The notes under the pieces were generated by a model, which saw only the letters and a list, made by a program, of their open reading frames with translations, was not told where the DNA came from and did not search any database. Positions 7,642 to 18,376 of a stretch of 64,000 nucleotides of DNA are shown here, in pieces; positions within the stretch are counted from its first letter, which is position 1, and each line of letters opens with the position of its first letter. Source of the DNA: Actinophytocola sp. (GTDB lineage Bacteria > Actinomycetota > Actinomycetes > Mycobacteriales > Pseudonocardiaceae); contig NZ_WHTD01000024.1 of NCBI RefSeq assembly GCF_009379765.1, forward strand, positions 1 through 64,000, written 5' to 3'. A program made the translations under genes and the position numbers.

Positions 7642-9039
7642 ATGGCGCTGATGCCGGTAACGGACTCGATGTTCCTGCTCGCCGAGGCGCGCGAGCATCC
7701 GATGCACGTCGGTGGGCTGCAGCTGTTCGAGCTGCCGGAGGGTGCCGGGCCGGACTACGTGAGCGAGTTCCACCGGGAGCTGCTGTCGCTGGCGGACGTG
7801 CGGCCGCTGTTCCGCCGCAGGCCGCGCGGGCCGGTGGGCACGCTCGGCCAGTTCGCGTGGTCCAACGACGACAACCTCGATCTCGAGTACCACGTGCGGC
7901 TGTCCGGGCTGCCGCGGCCGGGCCGGGTGCGGGAGCTGCTGGAGCTGACCTCGCGGCTGCACGGGTACCTGCTCGACCGGCACCGGCCGCTGTGGGAGTT
8001 CACGGTCATCGACGGCGTGCAGGGCAACCGGTTCGCGACCTACAGCAAGATCCACCACTCGCTGCTGGACGGCGTGTCGGCGCTGCGCCTGATCCAGAGC
8101 TCGCTGTCCGAGGACCCGTCGGACATGGGCGTGCGGCCGCCGTGGTCGCCCCGGGTGCGCACGAACGTGTTCGACAAGCCGCGGAGGTCCGACGCGCCCG
8201 ACCCGTTCACTGCGGTCGGTCGTCTCGTGAAGGACGTGGCCGGTCTCGGTGGTGCGGCGGCAAAGGTGGTGAACGAGGCGTTCCGCGAGCAGTCGGCGAC
8301 GCTGGCGTTCCAGGCCCCGAAGTCGATGTTCAACGTGCCGATCACCGGCGCGCGCCGGTTCGCCGCGCAGGGCTGGCCGCTGGAGCGCATCAAGGCCGTC
8401 GGCCGGGCCGCGAGCGCCACGATGAACGACGTCATGCTGGCGATGTGCTCGGGGGCGCTGCGCAGCTACATGCTGGACCTGGGTGCGCTGCCGGACCGCC
8501 CGCTGGTGGCGGCGATCCCGATGTCGTTGCGCGCCCGCTCGGGTGGGTCCTCGTCCTCGTCCTCGTCGGAGTCGTCCCTGGGCGGCAACGCGATCGGCCT
8601 GATCCTGTGCAACATGGCGACCGACGAGCCCGACGCGGCCGTCCGGCTCGCCACGATCCACGACTCGATGCTGAAGGGCAAGCAGGTCTACCACGGCATG
8701 AGCCGCCTGCAGATCCTGGCGCTGAGCGCGATCCCGCTGATCCCGCTGGCGGTCGGCACGGTCCCCGGCATGACGACGCTCACGCCGCCGGGCTTCAACG
8801 TCCTGATCTCGAACGTCCCGGGCCCGCGCGAGCCCCTGTACTGGAACGGCGCCCGCATGCAGGGCGTGTACCCGCTGTCCATCCCGTACGAGGGCCAGGC
8901 ACTGAACATCACGGTGACGAGCTACGCGGGCAGCTTGGAGTTCGGCCTCACCGGCTGCCGCCGCACCGTCCCCCACCTGCAACGCCTGCTCACCTTCCTG
9001 GAGGAGTCCTTGCAGGACCTGGAGAAAGCCACCGCCTGA
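7642..9039 (+). CDS. Wax ester synthase / diacylglycerol acyltransferase (WS/DGAT)
   Basis: A 465-residue bacterial WS/DGAT that joins acyl-CoA to diacylglycerol or fatty alcohols. The active-site motif HHSLLDG sits at about residue 139, and the C-terminal domain carries the NVLISNVPGPREPLYWNGA signature. An odd run of serines (GGSSSSSSSESS) sits in a surface loop at about residue 302, encoded by a TCG/TCC repeat. The start ATG has GGGAGGT upstream. It lies 28 bp after ipdF, suggesting co-transcription with HIP genes. That would link steroid-derived acyl-CoA to lipid storage; this is inference. Confidence 0.88.
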   Translation: MALMPVTDSMFLLAEAREHPMHVGGLQLFELPEGAGPDYVSEFHRELLSLADVRPLFRRRPRGPVGTLGQFAWSNDDNLDLEYHVRLSGLPRPGRVRELLELTSRLHGYLLDRHRPLWEFTVIDGVQGNRFATYSKIHHSLLDGVSALRLIQSSLSEDPSDMGVRPPWSPRVRTNVFDKPRRSDAPDPFTAVGRLVKDVAGLGGAAAKVVNEAFREQSATLAFQAPKSMFNVPITGARRFAAQGWPLERIKAVGRAASATMNDVMLAMCSGALRSYMLDLGALPDRPLVAAIPMSLRARSGGSSSSSSSESSLGGNAIGLILCNMATDEPDAAVRLATIHDSMLKGKQVYHGMSRLQILALSAIPLIPLAVGTVPGMTTLTPPGFNVLISNVPGPREPLYWNGARMQGVYPLSIPYEGQALNITVTSYAGSLEFGLTGCRRTVPHLQRLLTFLEESLQDLEKATA

Positions 9040-9054
9040 GTTGGGAGAGAGCCG

Positions 9055-10093
9055 ATGGGCCTGTTCGAGCTGACCGGTGACTCCCTGAAAGCCGTGCCGA
9101 CAACCACGTTCGCGGCGGAGGGCGTGCTGGAGCGGCGGGATCTGCAACGCGTGCTCCTGCACAACCTCGGGGCCATCGACGACTCACTGCTGGTGGTGGC
9201 CGAGGAGTTCGGCGACTTCGAGGGCAGCGACCGGCGCATCGATCTCCTGTGCGTCGACCACGCGGCTCGTCTCGTCGTCATCGAGCTCAAACGAACGCAC
9301 GACGGCGGACACATGGAGCTCCAGGCGCTGCGCTATGCCGCGATGGTGCACTCCATGACGTTCGACAAGCTGGTCGAGATCTTCGAACGCCACCTCCGCC
9401 GGGTCGATCCGGCGACGGCCGACGATGCCCGCACGACGCTCACGGACTGGTTCGAAGACACGGACGACGACGAGCCGGTCATCTCGACCGAGGTCCGGAT
9501 CGTCCTGATCTCCGCCGGGTTCGGCACCGAGATCACGACGACGGTGCTGTGGCTCAACGCGGCGTACAACCTTGGTATCAGGTGTCCGGCTGATCCCGCA
9601 TCGGGTCGACGGCCGGCTGCTGCTGGACATCACCCAGCTCATCCCGCTCCCGGAGGCAGAGGAGTTCATGATCAAGCTCCGCCGTCGGGACCAGGCCGTC
9701 CGAGCGGCGGCCAGCGGGCGGGACTGGACGCAGTACGTGATCACCAGCCCGTCCGGCACGACCGAGCCGTTCCGCAAGCGGTGGGCGGTCCTCGAAATGG
9801 TGAAGGTCCTCAACGAGGCAGGAGTGCCGGGCTCGGCGTTGGCCCAAGCGCTGCCGAACGCCAAGTTCCTCAGCGTGGCCGGCACGCCCGAGGGCGAGGA
9901 GCTCATCGAGGCGTACTGCGACGGCTACCCGATGATGCGACGAAACATCGGCAAATGGTTCCTGGACCACCCCATCCGCGACGCCGACCGGACGTGGGTG
10001 TTGTCGAAGATGTGGGGCCGCCAGACGGTTCCGACGCTCGACAAGCTGGTCGCGCTCGCTCCGCGTGAGGGGTTCAGCTACCGGGCCGTGTGA
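9055..10093 (+). pseudogene. Frameshifted PD-(D/E)XK nuclease-like gene (NucS/DUF91-like)
   Basis: Two adjacent frames read one protein. Frame one runs from ATG 9055 to about NLGIRC. The second frame takes over near 9582 with VRLIPHRVDGRLLLDITQLI and ends at 10093. The N-terminal half has a nuclease-like core, IDLLCVDHAARLVVIELKR, with the D...ExK arrangement of PD-(D/E)XK enzymes. The reading frame change needs two extra bases or the loss of one in the stretch CAGGTGTCCGG (about 9580-9590). Either a real inactivating mutation or a sequencing error. The 3' end overlaps ipdC by 20 bp, convergently. Confidence 0.7.
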
Positions 10094-11141
10094 TCCTCGG
10101 GAGCCCGGCGATGATGTCGGTCGCGTCCTTGACGATGGCGTCGATCAGGGTGGCGCACGTCGGGAGGTCGTCGATCGCGCCGACGACCTGGCCCGCGGCC
10201 AGCACGCCGGTGTCGGTGCGGCCCTCGACGAGGCCGGCGCGCAGGAGCATCGGGGTGTTGGCCGCCATGATCACCTGGGACCAGGACAGCTTGCGGGCGC
10301 GGCGCATCGCCACGCCGTCTCGCAGCATCGTCCGCCATGTCAGGCCGGTCAGGCGGCGGAAGTGGGTCGCGTTCCGCACGGCGCGCAGCAGCGACCGGGC
10401 GCGGCCCGACGACTCCAGGGTCTCCACGAGATCGGTGCGCAGGACCCGGTGCGGGATGCCGTCCACGCTCGTCGTCACCACCGTGCCGGTCAGGTCGCGC
10501 GCCAGGTAGGCCGCCTTCACCGCGGCCGGCACGGTGCTCTCCTCGGTCAGCAGGAAGCGGGTGCCCATCGCCACGCCCGCCGCGCCGTAGGCGAGCGCCG
10601 CCACCAGGCCTCGGCCGTCGTAGAAGCCGCCCGCGGCGATCACCGGGATGTCCACGGCGTCCACAACGGACGGAAGCAGCAGCGTCGTCGCCACGGCGCC
10701 GGTGTGGCCGCCGCCCTCGCCGCCCTGCACGATGACCGCGTCGGCACCCCACGCCGCGACTTTCGACGCGTGCCGCACCGCGCCCACCGACGGGATCACC
10801 ACCACGCCGGCGTCCTTCAACGTCGCGATCAGGTCGGGGGTCGGGGCCAGCGCGAACGACGCCACCCGCACGCCCTCCTCGATCAGCAGCCGGACCCGCT
10901 CGCCGGCATCCGCCGCGTCGGCCCGCAGGTTCACCCCGAACGGCTCGGGCGTCCGGGACCGCACCTCCCGGACCGCGGAACGCAGCTCCGGCAACGACAT
11001 CGTCGCCGACGCCAGGATGCCCAGCCCACCCGCCGACGCCACCGCGGACACCAGGCGGGGACCGGCCACCCAGCCCATACCGGTCTGCACCACCGGGTGG
11101 CGCACGCCGACCAGCCGGGTCAACGCCGTCGACAACGTCAC
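10074..11141 (-). CDS. ipdC: IpdC, flavin-dependent oxidoreductase of the HIP pathway
   Basis: A 355-residue nitronate-monooxygenase/2-nitropropane-dioxygenase-fold flavoprotein, the same length as IpdC (Rv3553). Visible FMN-binding features are QTGMGWVAGP near the N-terminus, VQGGEGGGHTG in the middle and IPVIAAGGFYDGRG. The GTG at 11141 overlaps the ipdB stop (GTGA). Known role: IpdC acts on a bicyclic CoA ester before rings D and C are opened by EchA20 and IpdAB. It is the last gene of the echA20-ipdA-ipdB-ipdC run. Confidence 0.88.
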   Translation of the reverse strand: MTLSTALTRLVGVRHPVVQTGMGWVAGPRLVSAVASAGGLGILASATMSLPELRSAVREVRSRTPEPFGVNLRADAADAGERVRLLIEEGVRVASFALAPTPDLIATLKDAGVVVIPSVGAVRHASKVAAWGADAVIVQGGEGGGHTGAVATTLLLPSVVDAVDIPVIAAGGFYDGRGLVAALAYGAAGVAMGTRFLLTEESTVPAAVKAAYLARDLTGTVVTTSVDGIPHRVLRTDLVETLESSGRARSLLRAVRNATHFRRLTGLTWRTMLRDGVAMRRARKLSWSQVIMAANTPMLLRAGLVEGRTDTGVLAAGQVVGAIDDLPTCATLIDAIVKDATDIIAGLPRITRPGS

Positions 11142-11845
11142 GAGCGCACCTCGGCCGCACGCCGCCCGGACGGATCCAGCGACCGCAACAACTCCAGCTC
11201 CGCGTCGGTCGGCGTGCGGGTCACCGAGACCCCGTTGACCTCCAACGGAAAGCCCGTCTCCTCGACCACGTCGTCCACCGCCACCCCGGGATGCGCCGAC
11301 ACCAGCCGCATCGTGCGCCACGGGCCGCCGAAGTCCAGCACGGCCAGGTTCGTCACGACCCGGTGCAGGTCGTGGTAGGGGCCGGCGGACCGGTCGTACC
11401 CCACCCCGGACACGACGTCCACTTCGGACACGAACACCCGCGGGGAGTGCCGGGGCACCCAGTAGCTCGTCCGGTGGTTCACCGTGTTGCCCGGCGCGCC
11501 GCGGAAACCGAGCAGCTGCCGGGTCGGCCGCGCGTGCGGGCCGATGCACGAGATGTTCTGGTTCCCGTGCCGGTCAAGCTGGTTCGCGCCCATCACCACG
11601 TGCCGCCTGCCGTGCGCGACCACGTCGAACACCGCGCGGTACGGCAGCCACCCCTCGGCAACGCCGTCGGCATCGAGGAGGGTCGCCTCACCGTCGGACA
11701 GCAGCAGCTCCGGCGCGAACGTCAGCCGGGCCAGCCGCGCGCCCAGCGACGGCAGCACCCCCATCGGACTGGCGAGAATCTCACCGTCGTCGCGGAACAG
11801 GTCGGCACACGCGACGGCACACACGTCGGCCCGCGACACCGTCAT
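11138..11845 (-). CDS. ipdB: IpdB, beta subunit of the ring C hydrolase
   Basis: A 235-residue protein of the CoA-transferase fold, homologous to IpdB (Rv3552). Visible stretches include GEILASPMGVLPSLGARLA, FDVVAHGRRHVVMGANQLDRHGNQN and ISCIGPHARPTRQLLGFRG. With IpdA it forms the hydrolase that opens steroid ring C, a retro-Claisen-like reaction on the CoA ester. Unlike the usual tight ipdA-ipdB junction, 172 bp separate the two genes here. A GGGGAGG ribosome site precedes the ATG. The downstream overlap with ipdC is GTGA. Confidence 0.88.
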   Translation of the reverse strand: MTVSRADVCAVACADLFRDDGEILASPMGVLPSLGARLARLTFAPELLLSDGEATLLDADGVAEGWLPYRAVFDVVAHGRRHVVMGANQLDRHGNQNISCIGPHARPTRQLLGFRGAPGNTVNHRTSYWVPRHSPRVFVSEVDVVSGVGYDRSAGPYHDLHRVVTNLAVLDFGGPWRTMRLVSAHPGVAVDDVVEETGFPLEVNGVSVTRTPTDAELELLRSLDPSGRRAAEVRS

Positions 11846-12017
11846 GGCTGCGCCGCCTCCCCGGAATTAACCCTTGTGGTCACCGTGCGTTGGTGCCGTC
11901 CAGTTCGGTACGTACCGGTGGCCGGGTCGCGTCCCGTTCCCCTTGGGTGCGGTTGGCCGGCACGCGGTTCGTGCAGGTTCCCCGCTGCTCGACTAGCTGA
12001 GGTTGACACAAGGGGTG
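11846..12017. promoter_or_regulatory. ipdA-ipdB spacer with palindrome and hairpin
   Basis: Unusual gap between genes whose products form one enzyme. It contains the perfect 12-bp palindrome CGGTACGTACCG (11906-11917). A hairpin TGACAC-AAGGG-GTGTCA (12004-12020) overlaps the ipdA stop codon. The sequence AAGGGTTAATTC (minus strand) lies just before the ipdB ribosome site. It may hold an internal promoter, attenuator or operator; none is a site I can name. Confidence 0.4.
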
Positions 12018-12845
12018 TCATGACCGCACCGCCGTCTGGTAGGAAGCCTCGTCCCCGGACAGGTACTGGTCCACAAAGGACGACCAGTCCGCCGAGGCGT
12101 ACCTGCGCTGGAACTCCTCGTCCCGGCCGTAGTCCGGCACGCAGCTCGTGAAGTGCGCGCCGCCGGGCGTCTCCACGACCCCGTCGACCATCATCCTGTT
12201 GAGCAGCATCGACTGGGGCGGCCCCGAGGAGGCGAGGCCGGCTGTGTCCACGATGGACTCACACGACACGTACCGCCGCTCGGCCGCCATGCAGAACAGG
12301 TCGTCGAAGTACGGGTCCGGCCCGAGGTACTGTGCGTTGCCGTGCCGGTCCGCCCGGTTCAGGTGCACCAGCGCGACGTCCAGCTTCAGCGGCGGCATCG
12401 CCACCACCACCTCGCCGTCGTAGGGCGAGCGGACGGTCCGCAAGGACGTGTCGAGGGTCAGCACGTCCGACGCGATGCCGGCGCGGATCGGCAGGAACGG
12501 CAGCCGGTGCGCGGCCGCGCGAAGTCCACACTGGAGCATGCCCTCGTCGAGCTCACGTACGGCGATGGCACCGGACTCGCGGGCCCGGCGGAAGAACGGG
12601 TCGTAGGCGATCGAGTCCAGCGACACGAAGCCGAACACGACCTCGCGCACCTTGCCCGCGGCGCACAGCACGCCGACGTCCGGCCCGCCGTAGGACACGA
12701 CGGTGAGGTTGCGCACCCGCGAGCGCAGGATCGCGCGCACCAGCGCCATCGGCTTGCGCCGCGACCCCCACCCGCCGATCCCGATGGTCATCCCGTCGGA
12801 CAGCGTGCCGACCACCTCGTCGGCCGTCATCCGCTTGTCCCTCAC
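12018..12845 (-). CDS. ipdA: IpdA, alpha subunit of the ring C hydrolase
   Basis: A 275-residue CoA-transferase-fold protein, homologous to IpdA (Rv3551). Motifs include GMTIGIGGWGSRRKPMALVR at about residue 18, VVSYGGPDVGVLCAAGKV, and HLNRADRHGNAQYLGPD. The GTG at 12845 overlaps the echA20 stop (GTGA), so the two are translationally coupled. Known function: IpdAB hydrolyses ring C of the COCHEA-CoA intermediate using an active-site glutamate. The gene ends in a hairpin (12004-12020) that could slow transcription before ipdB. Confidence 0.9.
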   Translation of the reverse strand: MRDKRMTADEVVGTLSDGMTIGIGGWGSRRKPMALVRAILRSRVRNLTVVSYGGPDVGVLCAAGKVREVVFGFVSLDSIAYDPFFRRARESGAIAVRELDEGMLQCGLRAAAHRLPFLPIRAGIASDVLTLDTSLRTVRSPYDGEVVVAMPPLKLDVALVHLNRADRHGNAQYLGPDPYFDDLFCMAAERRYVSCESIVDTAGLASSGPPQSMLLNRMMVDGVVETPGGAHFTSCVPDYGRDEEFQRRYASADWSSFVDQYLSGDEASYQTAVRS

Positions 12846-13588
12846 CGGTCGCCCTCCAGGAACCGCTCGCGCGCCTCGTCGGCCGCGCCGGTCAGGTTGA
12901 GCTCGAACGTGAAGCCCTGCTCGTAGCGGTAGCTGCGGTGCACGTCCTGCGGGTCGATCCCGTTGAGCGCGGCCTTCGCGGCACGGATCACCCGGGTGTC
13001 CTTCGCCGCGATCTCCGCGGCCAGCTTCACCGCCGCGGCGTCCAGTTCGGACACCGGCACCACCCGGTACACCGACCCGTGCTGGTGCAGCTCGGCCGCC
13101 GTGACGGTCGACGCCGTGTAGTACAGCGCCCGCATCAGGTGCTGCGGCACCAACCGCGCCAGATGTGTCGCGGCGCCGAGCGCGCCTCTGTCCACTTCGG
13201 GCAGACCGAAGGTCGCGTCCTCGGCGGCGAGCACCACGTCCGCGTTGCCGACCAGCCCGATCCCACCGCCGAGGCAGAACCCTTGCACGGCAGCGACAAC
13301 GGGCACCGCGCACTCGTACACGGCCCCGAACGCCGCGTGACAGCCGTGGTTGGCGCCGAGCAGCGCCTCGTGCCCGGCCGAGCGCTGGATCTCCTTGATG
13401 TCCACCCCGGCGCAGAACCCGCGACCGGCCGCTCGCATCACGACGACATGGGTCGACGGATCGCGCCCGGCCGCGGTCACCGCGTCCGCCAAGTCGAACC
13501 AACCCCGCACCGGCAGCGCGTTGACCGGCGGAAAGTCGATAGTGACCACGGCGACGCCCGGCTCGGGCCGGCTCGTCGACACACCCAT
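12842..13588 (-). CDS. echA20: EchA20, ring D hydrolase (crotonase family)
   Basis: A 248-residue crotonase-fold enzyme matching EchA20 (Rv3550, 247 residues). Oxyanion-hole motifs are GRGFCAGVDIKEIQ and VQGFCLGGGIGLVGNADVVL. Known role: EchA20 hydrolyses ring D of the 6-methyl-3,7-dioxodecahydroindene-type CoA ester before IpdAB opens ring C. It is the first gene of the echA20-ipdA-ipdB-ipdC operon and has a consensus KstR2 operator 16 bp upstream of its ATG. Confidence 0.9.
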   Translation of the reverse strand: MGVSTSRPEPGVAVVTIDFPPVNALPVRGWFDLADAVTAAGRDPSTHVVVMRAAGRGFCAGVDIKEIQRSAGHEALLGANHGCHAAFGAVYECAVPVVAAVQGFCLGGGIGLVGNADVVLAAEDATFGLPEVDRGALGAATHLARLVPQHLMRALYYTASTVTAAELHQHGSVYRVVPVSELDAAAVKLAAEIAAKDTRVIRAAKAALNGIDPQDVHRSYRYEQGFTFELNLTGAADEARERFLEGDR

Positions 13589-13603
13589 GAGACCGCCTAA
13601 CCT

Positions 13604-13617
13604 AGCAAGTGCTTGGT
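13604..13617. promoter_or_regulatory. KstR2 operator upstream of echA20
   Basis: AGCAAGTGCTTGGT matches the KstR2 consensus AnCAAGnnCTTGnT at every fixed position. It lies in the 33-bp gap between the end of fadA5 and the ATG of echA20, so it must serve the echA20-ipdABC operon. It also marks the boundary between the KstR2 and KstR zones of the locus. Confidence 0.85.
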
Positions 13618-13621
13618 CAGC

Positions 13622-16099
<2,478 letters not shown>

Positions 16100-16109
<10 letters not shown>

Positions 16110-16609
16110 TCGGCGCGCGACCCCGCCGCGGCCTCGTCGGCGAGCCCGTCGGCGGAGCGCTCGCCCGCGCCGGCGACCCGGTTCAGGAAATCCCGGATCA
16201 GCGTCAGCTGATCGGTGTCGTAGCCCGCGCAGATGTCGTTCATCGACGCGCGCATCCCGCTGTACAGGCGGAACAGCTCGCCACCGCGGTCCGGCAGTAC
16301 CCGCACCACGACGGCCCGCCGGTCCTCCGGGTCACGCTCGCGGACGACCCAGCCGTTGCGCTCGAGCCGGTCGAGCACGCCGGTCATCGTGGCCGGGTGC
16401 ATGCCCGCGCGCTTGGCGAGCACGCTGGGGCTGATCGAGCCGTACCGTGCGATCAGGTCCAGGCAGGCCAGATCCACGTCGCGGAGCGCGACCCGCGTGC
16501 CGACCCGGTGGTTGAGCACGACCAGGTGCCCGTTCAGGTCGCGAAGGGCGCTCTGCACCTCGTTCGCGGCGCGCCGCCACTGCCGGCGATCCTCTGGTAC
16601 GTTGTTCAT
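16100..16609 (-). CDS. MarR-family transcriptional regulator
   Basis: A 169-residue winged-helix regulator. The recognition region is SISPSVLAKRAGMHPATMTG followed by LDRLERNGWVVRERDPEDRR, the classic MarR wing with its DxRR motif. It is divergent from the NAD(P)-binding protein gene starting at 16677, with a 67-bp AT-richer gap (around ATAGTACGACTTCCGTATTG) that probably holds its operator and controls both genes. The effector is unknown. Convergent overlap with cyp125 gives no evidence that it controls sterol genes. Confidence 0.9.
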
Positions 16610-16676
16610 ATAGTACGACTTCCGTATTGTATGTGATCCGGTCTCAATGTACCCGGTGGGGAAGGGCGTGGTGGGG

Positions 16677-17318
16677 ATGAAGCTGACAGTATTCGGCGCG
16701 ACCGGCGGAATCGGCGGGCATATCGTGCGGCAGGCGCTCGATGCGGGCCACACGGTGACCGCGGTCGTGCGGGACCGTTCTCGGCTCGACATCGCCGACC
16801 ACCCGGCGCTGACCGTGGTCACCGTGTCGGGGTTGACCGACTCCGAGCCACTGGAGCCGTTGTTGCTCGGCAGCGACGCCGCGCTCTCGGGTGTCGGCGC
16901 ACGGTCGTTGAAGGACGTCGGCGTGGCGGCCACCGCCACCCGGGGGATCCTCGGCGCACTGGAGGCAACCGGGGTGCGCCGGTTCGTGGCGGTGAGCGCG
17001 ATGCCGGTCGGCCCGATCCCGGACGGGGAGGGCTTCCTCGGCCGCCGGGTCGCCTACCCGCTGGTGCGCCGGTTCCTGCGCAAGGTCTACGACGACCTCG
17101 CCGAGATGGAGGCCGACATCCGGCGCAGCGGTACCGAGTGGACGGTCATGCGCCCGCCACGGCTCACCGACAAGCCGGTGTCCGGCACGTACCGCCTGGC
17201 CATCGGCGCGAACGTCCCGAACGGGAACTTCGTGTCCCGCGCGGACGTCGCCCACGCGATGCTCGCCCTCCTCGACAACCCGGCCTCGGTGGACCAGCCG
17301 GTGGGGGTTGCCCTTTAG
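16677..17318 (+). CDS. NAD(P)-binding NmrA/atypical SDR-like protein
   Basis: A 213-residue Rossmann-fold protein of the NmrA/atypical SDR type. The dinucleotide-binding loop is FGATGGIGGHIVRQAL at residues 5-20, and the conserved later segment EWTVMRPPRLTD follows. It lacks the YxxxK of classical SDRs. The ATG at 16677 (after GTGGGG) is preferred because it places the beta strand at the very start, as usual. It is likely controlled by the divergent MarR regulator, perhaps as a redox or quinone-stress enzyme; the substrate is unknown. Confidence 0.82.
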   Translation: MKLTVFGATGGIGGHIVRQALDAGHTVTAVVRDRSRLDIADHPALTVVTVSGLTDSEPLEPLLLGSDAALSGVGARSLKDVGVAATATRGILGALEATGVRRFVAVSAMPVGPIPDGEGFLGRRVAYPLVRRFLRKVYDDLAEMEADIRRSGTEWTVMRPPRLTDKPVSGTYRLAIGANVPNGNFVSRADVAHAMLALLDNPASVDQPVGVAL

Positions 17319-17390
17319 GGAAGCGGCGGCGGCCCGGCGGTCGGTCCGCGCGGGCGCGCCCGCCGGGCCGGGCTGCAGGAGGCTGACAGG

Positions 17391-17777
17391 GTGTCGGGTT
17401 CGTGGTGTGTCGCGCCGGCCGTCATCCTCCTGGTGATGGCCGGCACCACCGCGTGCGGAGGGGCGTCGGACCAGACGGTCTCGTTCTGCACCGACTACGG
17501 CGACGCCATGCACGAGCTGGTGGTCGCCGCCAGGAACTACGCGGACGCGCCCGCCGAGTTCGCCACCGTATACGGCGCCACGATGGACGACCTGAACCGG
17601 CTGCGCGCGGGTGCGCCGGACGAGCGGCTGCGAAAGGCGTTCGACACCGCGTCGTTCACCTTCACCGTGTTCAGCGAGGACCGGGTCAGAGCGGACTTCC
17701 TGACCAGAGCGGACTTCTCCGACAACGCCCTGGTCCTGGCCTGCGCCGAGTACGGCATAGACCTCAGCATTGTCTGA
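17391..17777 (+). CDS. Putative small lipoprotein
   Basis: A 128-residue protein starting at GTG 17391. It has an N-terminal hydrophobic stretch (APAVILLVMAGTTAC) ending in a lipobox-like AGTTAC, so lipidation at Cys22 is likely. The mature part is acidic and helical and has no family I recognise. Three further cysteines are present. It follows the NmrA-like gene by 72 bp and is followed by a 52-bp direct duplication. Function unknown. Confidence 0.6.
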   Translation: MSGSWCVAPAVILLVMAGTTACGGASDQTVSFCTDYGDAMHELVVAARNYADAPAEFATVYGATMDDLNRLRAGAPDERLRKAFDTASFTFTVFSEDRVRADFLTRADFSDNALVLACAEYGIDLSIV

Positions 17778-17778
17778 T

Positions 17779-17872
17779 GGTTCGCTTCGTTCCTCCGCTA
17801 CTCGCCGTCTTCCTCCGTGCTGTGCCTATTGGTTCGCTTCGTTCCTCCGCTACTCGCCGTCTTCCTCCGTGC
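17779..17872. repeat. Direct repeat, two 42-bp copies with 10-bp spacer
   Basis: The 42-bp stretch beginning GGTTCGCTTCGTTCCTCCGC occurs identically at 17779-17820 and 17831-17872, a 52-bp period. It lies between the lipoprotein stop and the convergent NTF2-like gene. Identity of the copies suggests a recent slippage or recombination duplication. No function is visible. Confidence 0.85.
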
Positions 17873-17938
17873 GATGCTCGGCGCTGACGCGCCTGCGCTT
17901 CTCCTCCGTCCAGACAGCGAACGCTCCGTCACTCCCGC

Positions 17939-18376
17939 TCACGCCCGCCGCAGGGTAGCCATCGCGCGCTCGGTCTCCCAGAACGCGCGCATCGACAGGA
18001 TGAGTCCCTCCGCGTCCACCCGGTAGACGAACACGCCCTCGGTGTCCACTCTGGACCCGCCGGGCAGGAACGCGCTGATCGTGCCGACGTTGGCGACCTC
18101 GTCGCCCGCGGCGAACGAGTCGCGCATGGTGAACTCGAAGCGCTCCACGTTGGCGATCGTCATGTCCCAGAACGCGCCGATCGCCGCGCGGCCGCGGTGG
18201 CCGTCGCCGGTCGGGTCGAACATGGACACGCCGACCGGGTCCTCGACCACCCCGTCCTCCGCGAACAGGGCGACCCACTCCTCCTTGGCACCGCGGCACA
18301 CCGCGTCCATCGAGGCGCGGGACGCGGTGCGCGCCGGGTGCGTGGTCTCCGGGCCGCTCCAGGTGATGGCAGTCAT
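17939..18376 (-). CDS. SnoaL/NTF2-like protein
   Basis: A 145-residue protein of the nuclear-transport-factor-2/SnoaL cone fold. Features are EEWVALFAEDGVVEDPVG, the strand pair GRAAIGAFWDMTIANVERF, and a C-terminal VYRVDAEGLILSMRAFWE. Relatives include ketosteroid isomerase and limonene-epoxide hydrolase. The ATG overlaps the upstream LLM oxidoreductase stop (ATGA), placing it last in the DUF35-ltp4-ltp3-LLM operon. A steroid isomerase or hydratase role is an attractive but unproven inference. Confidence 0.75.
   Translation of the reverse strand: MTAITWSGPETTHPARTASRASMDAVCRGAKEEWVALFAEDGVVEDPVGVSMFDPTGDGHRGRAAIGAFWDMTIANVERFEFTMRDSFAAGDEVANVGTISAFLPGGSRVDTEGVFVYRVDAEGLILSMRAFWETERAMATLRRA

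Noticed and set aside
16610-16676. Clean palindromic MarR operator
   Set aside because: Only imperfect symmetry (ATAGTACG...CGTATTGTAT) is visible; a role is likely but no exact site can be defined.
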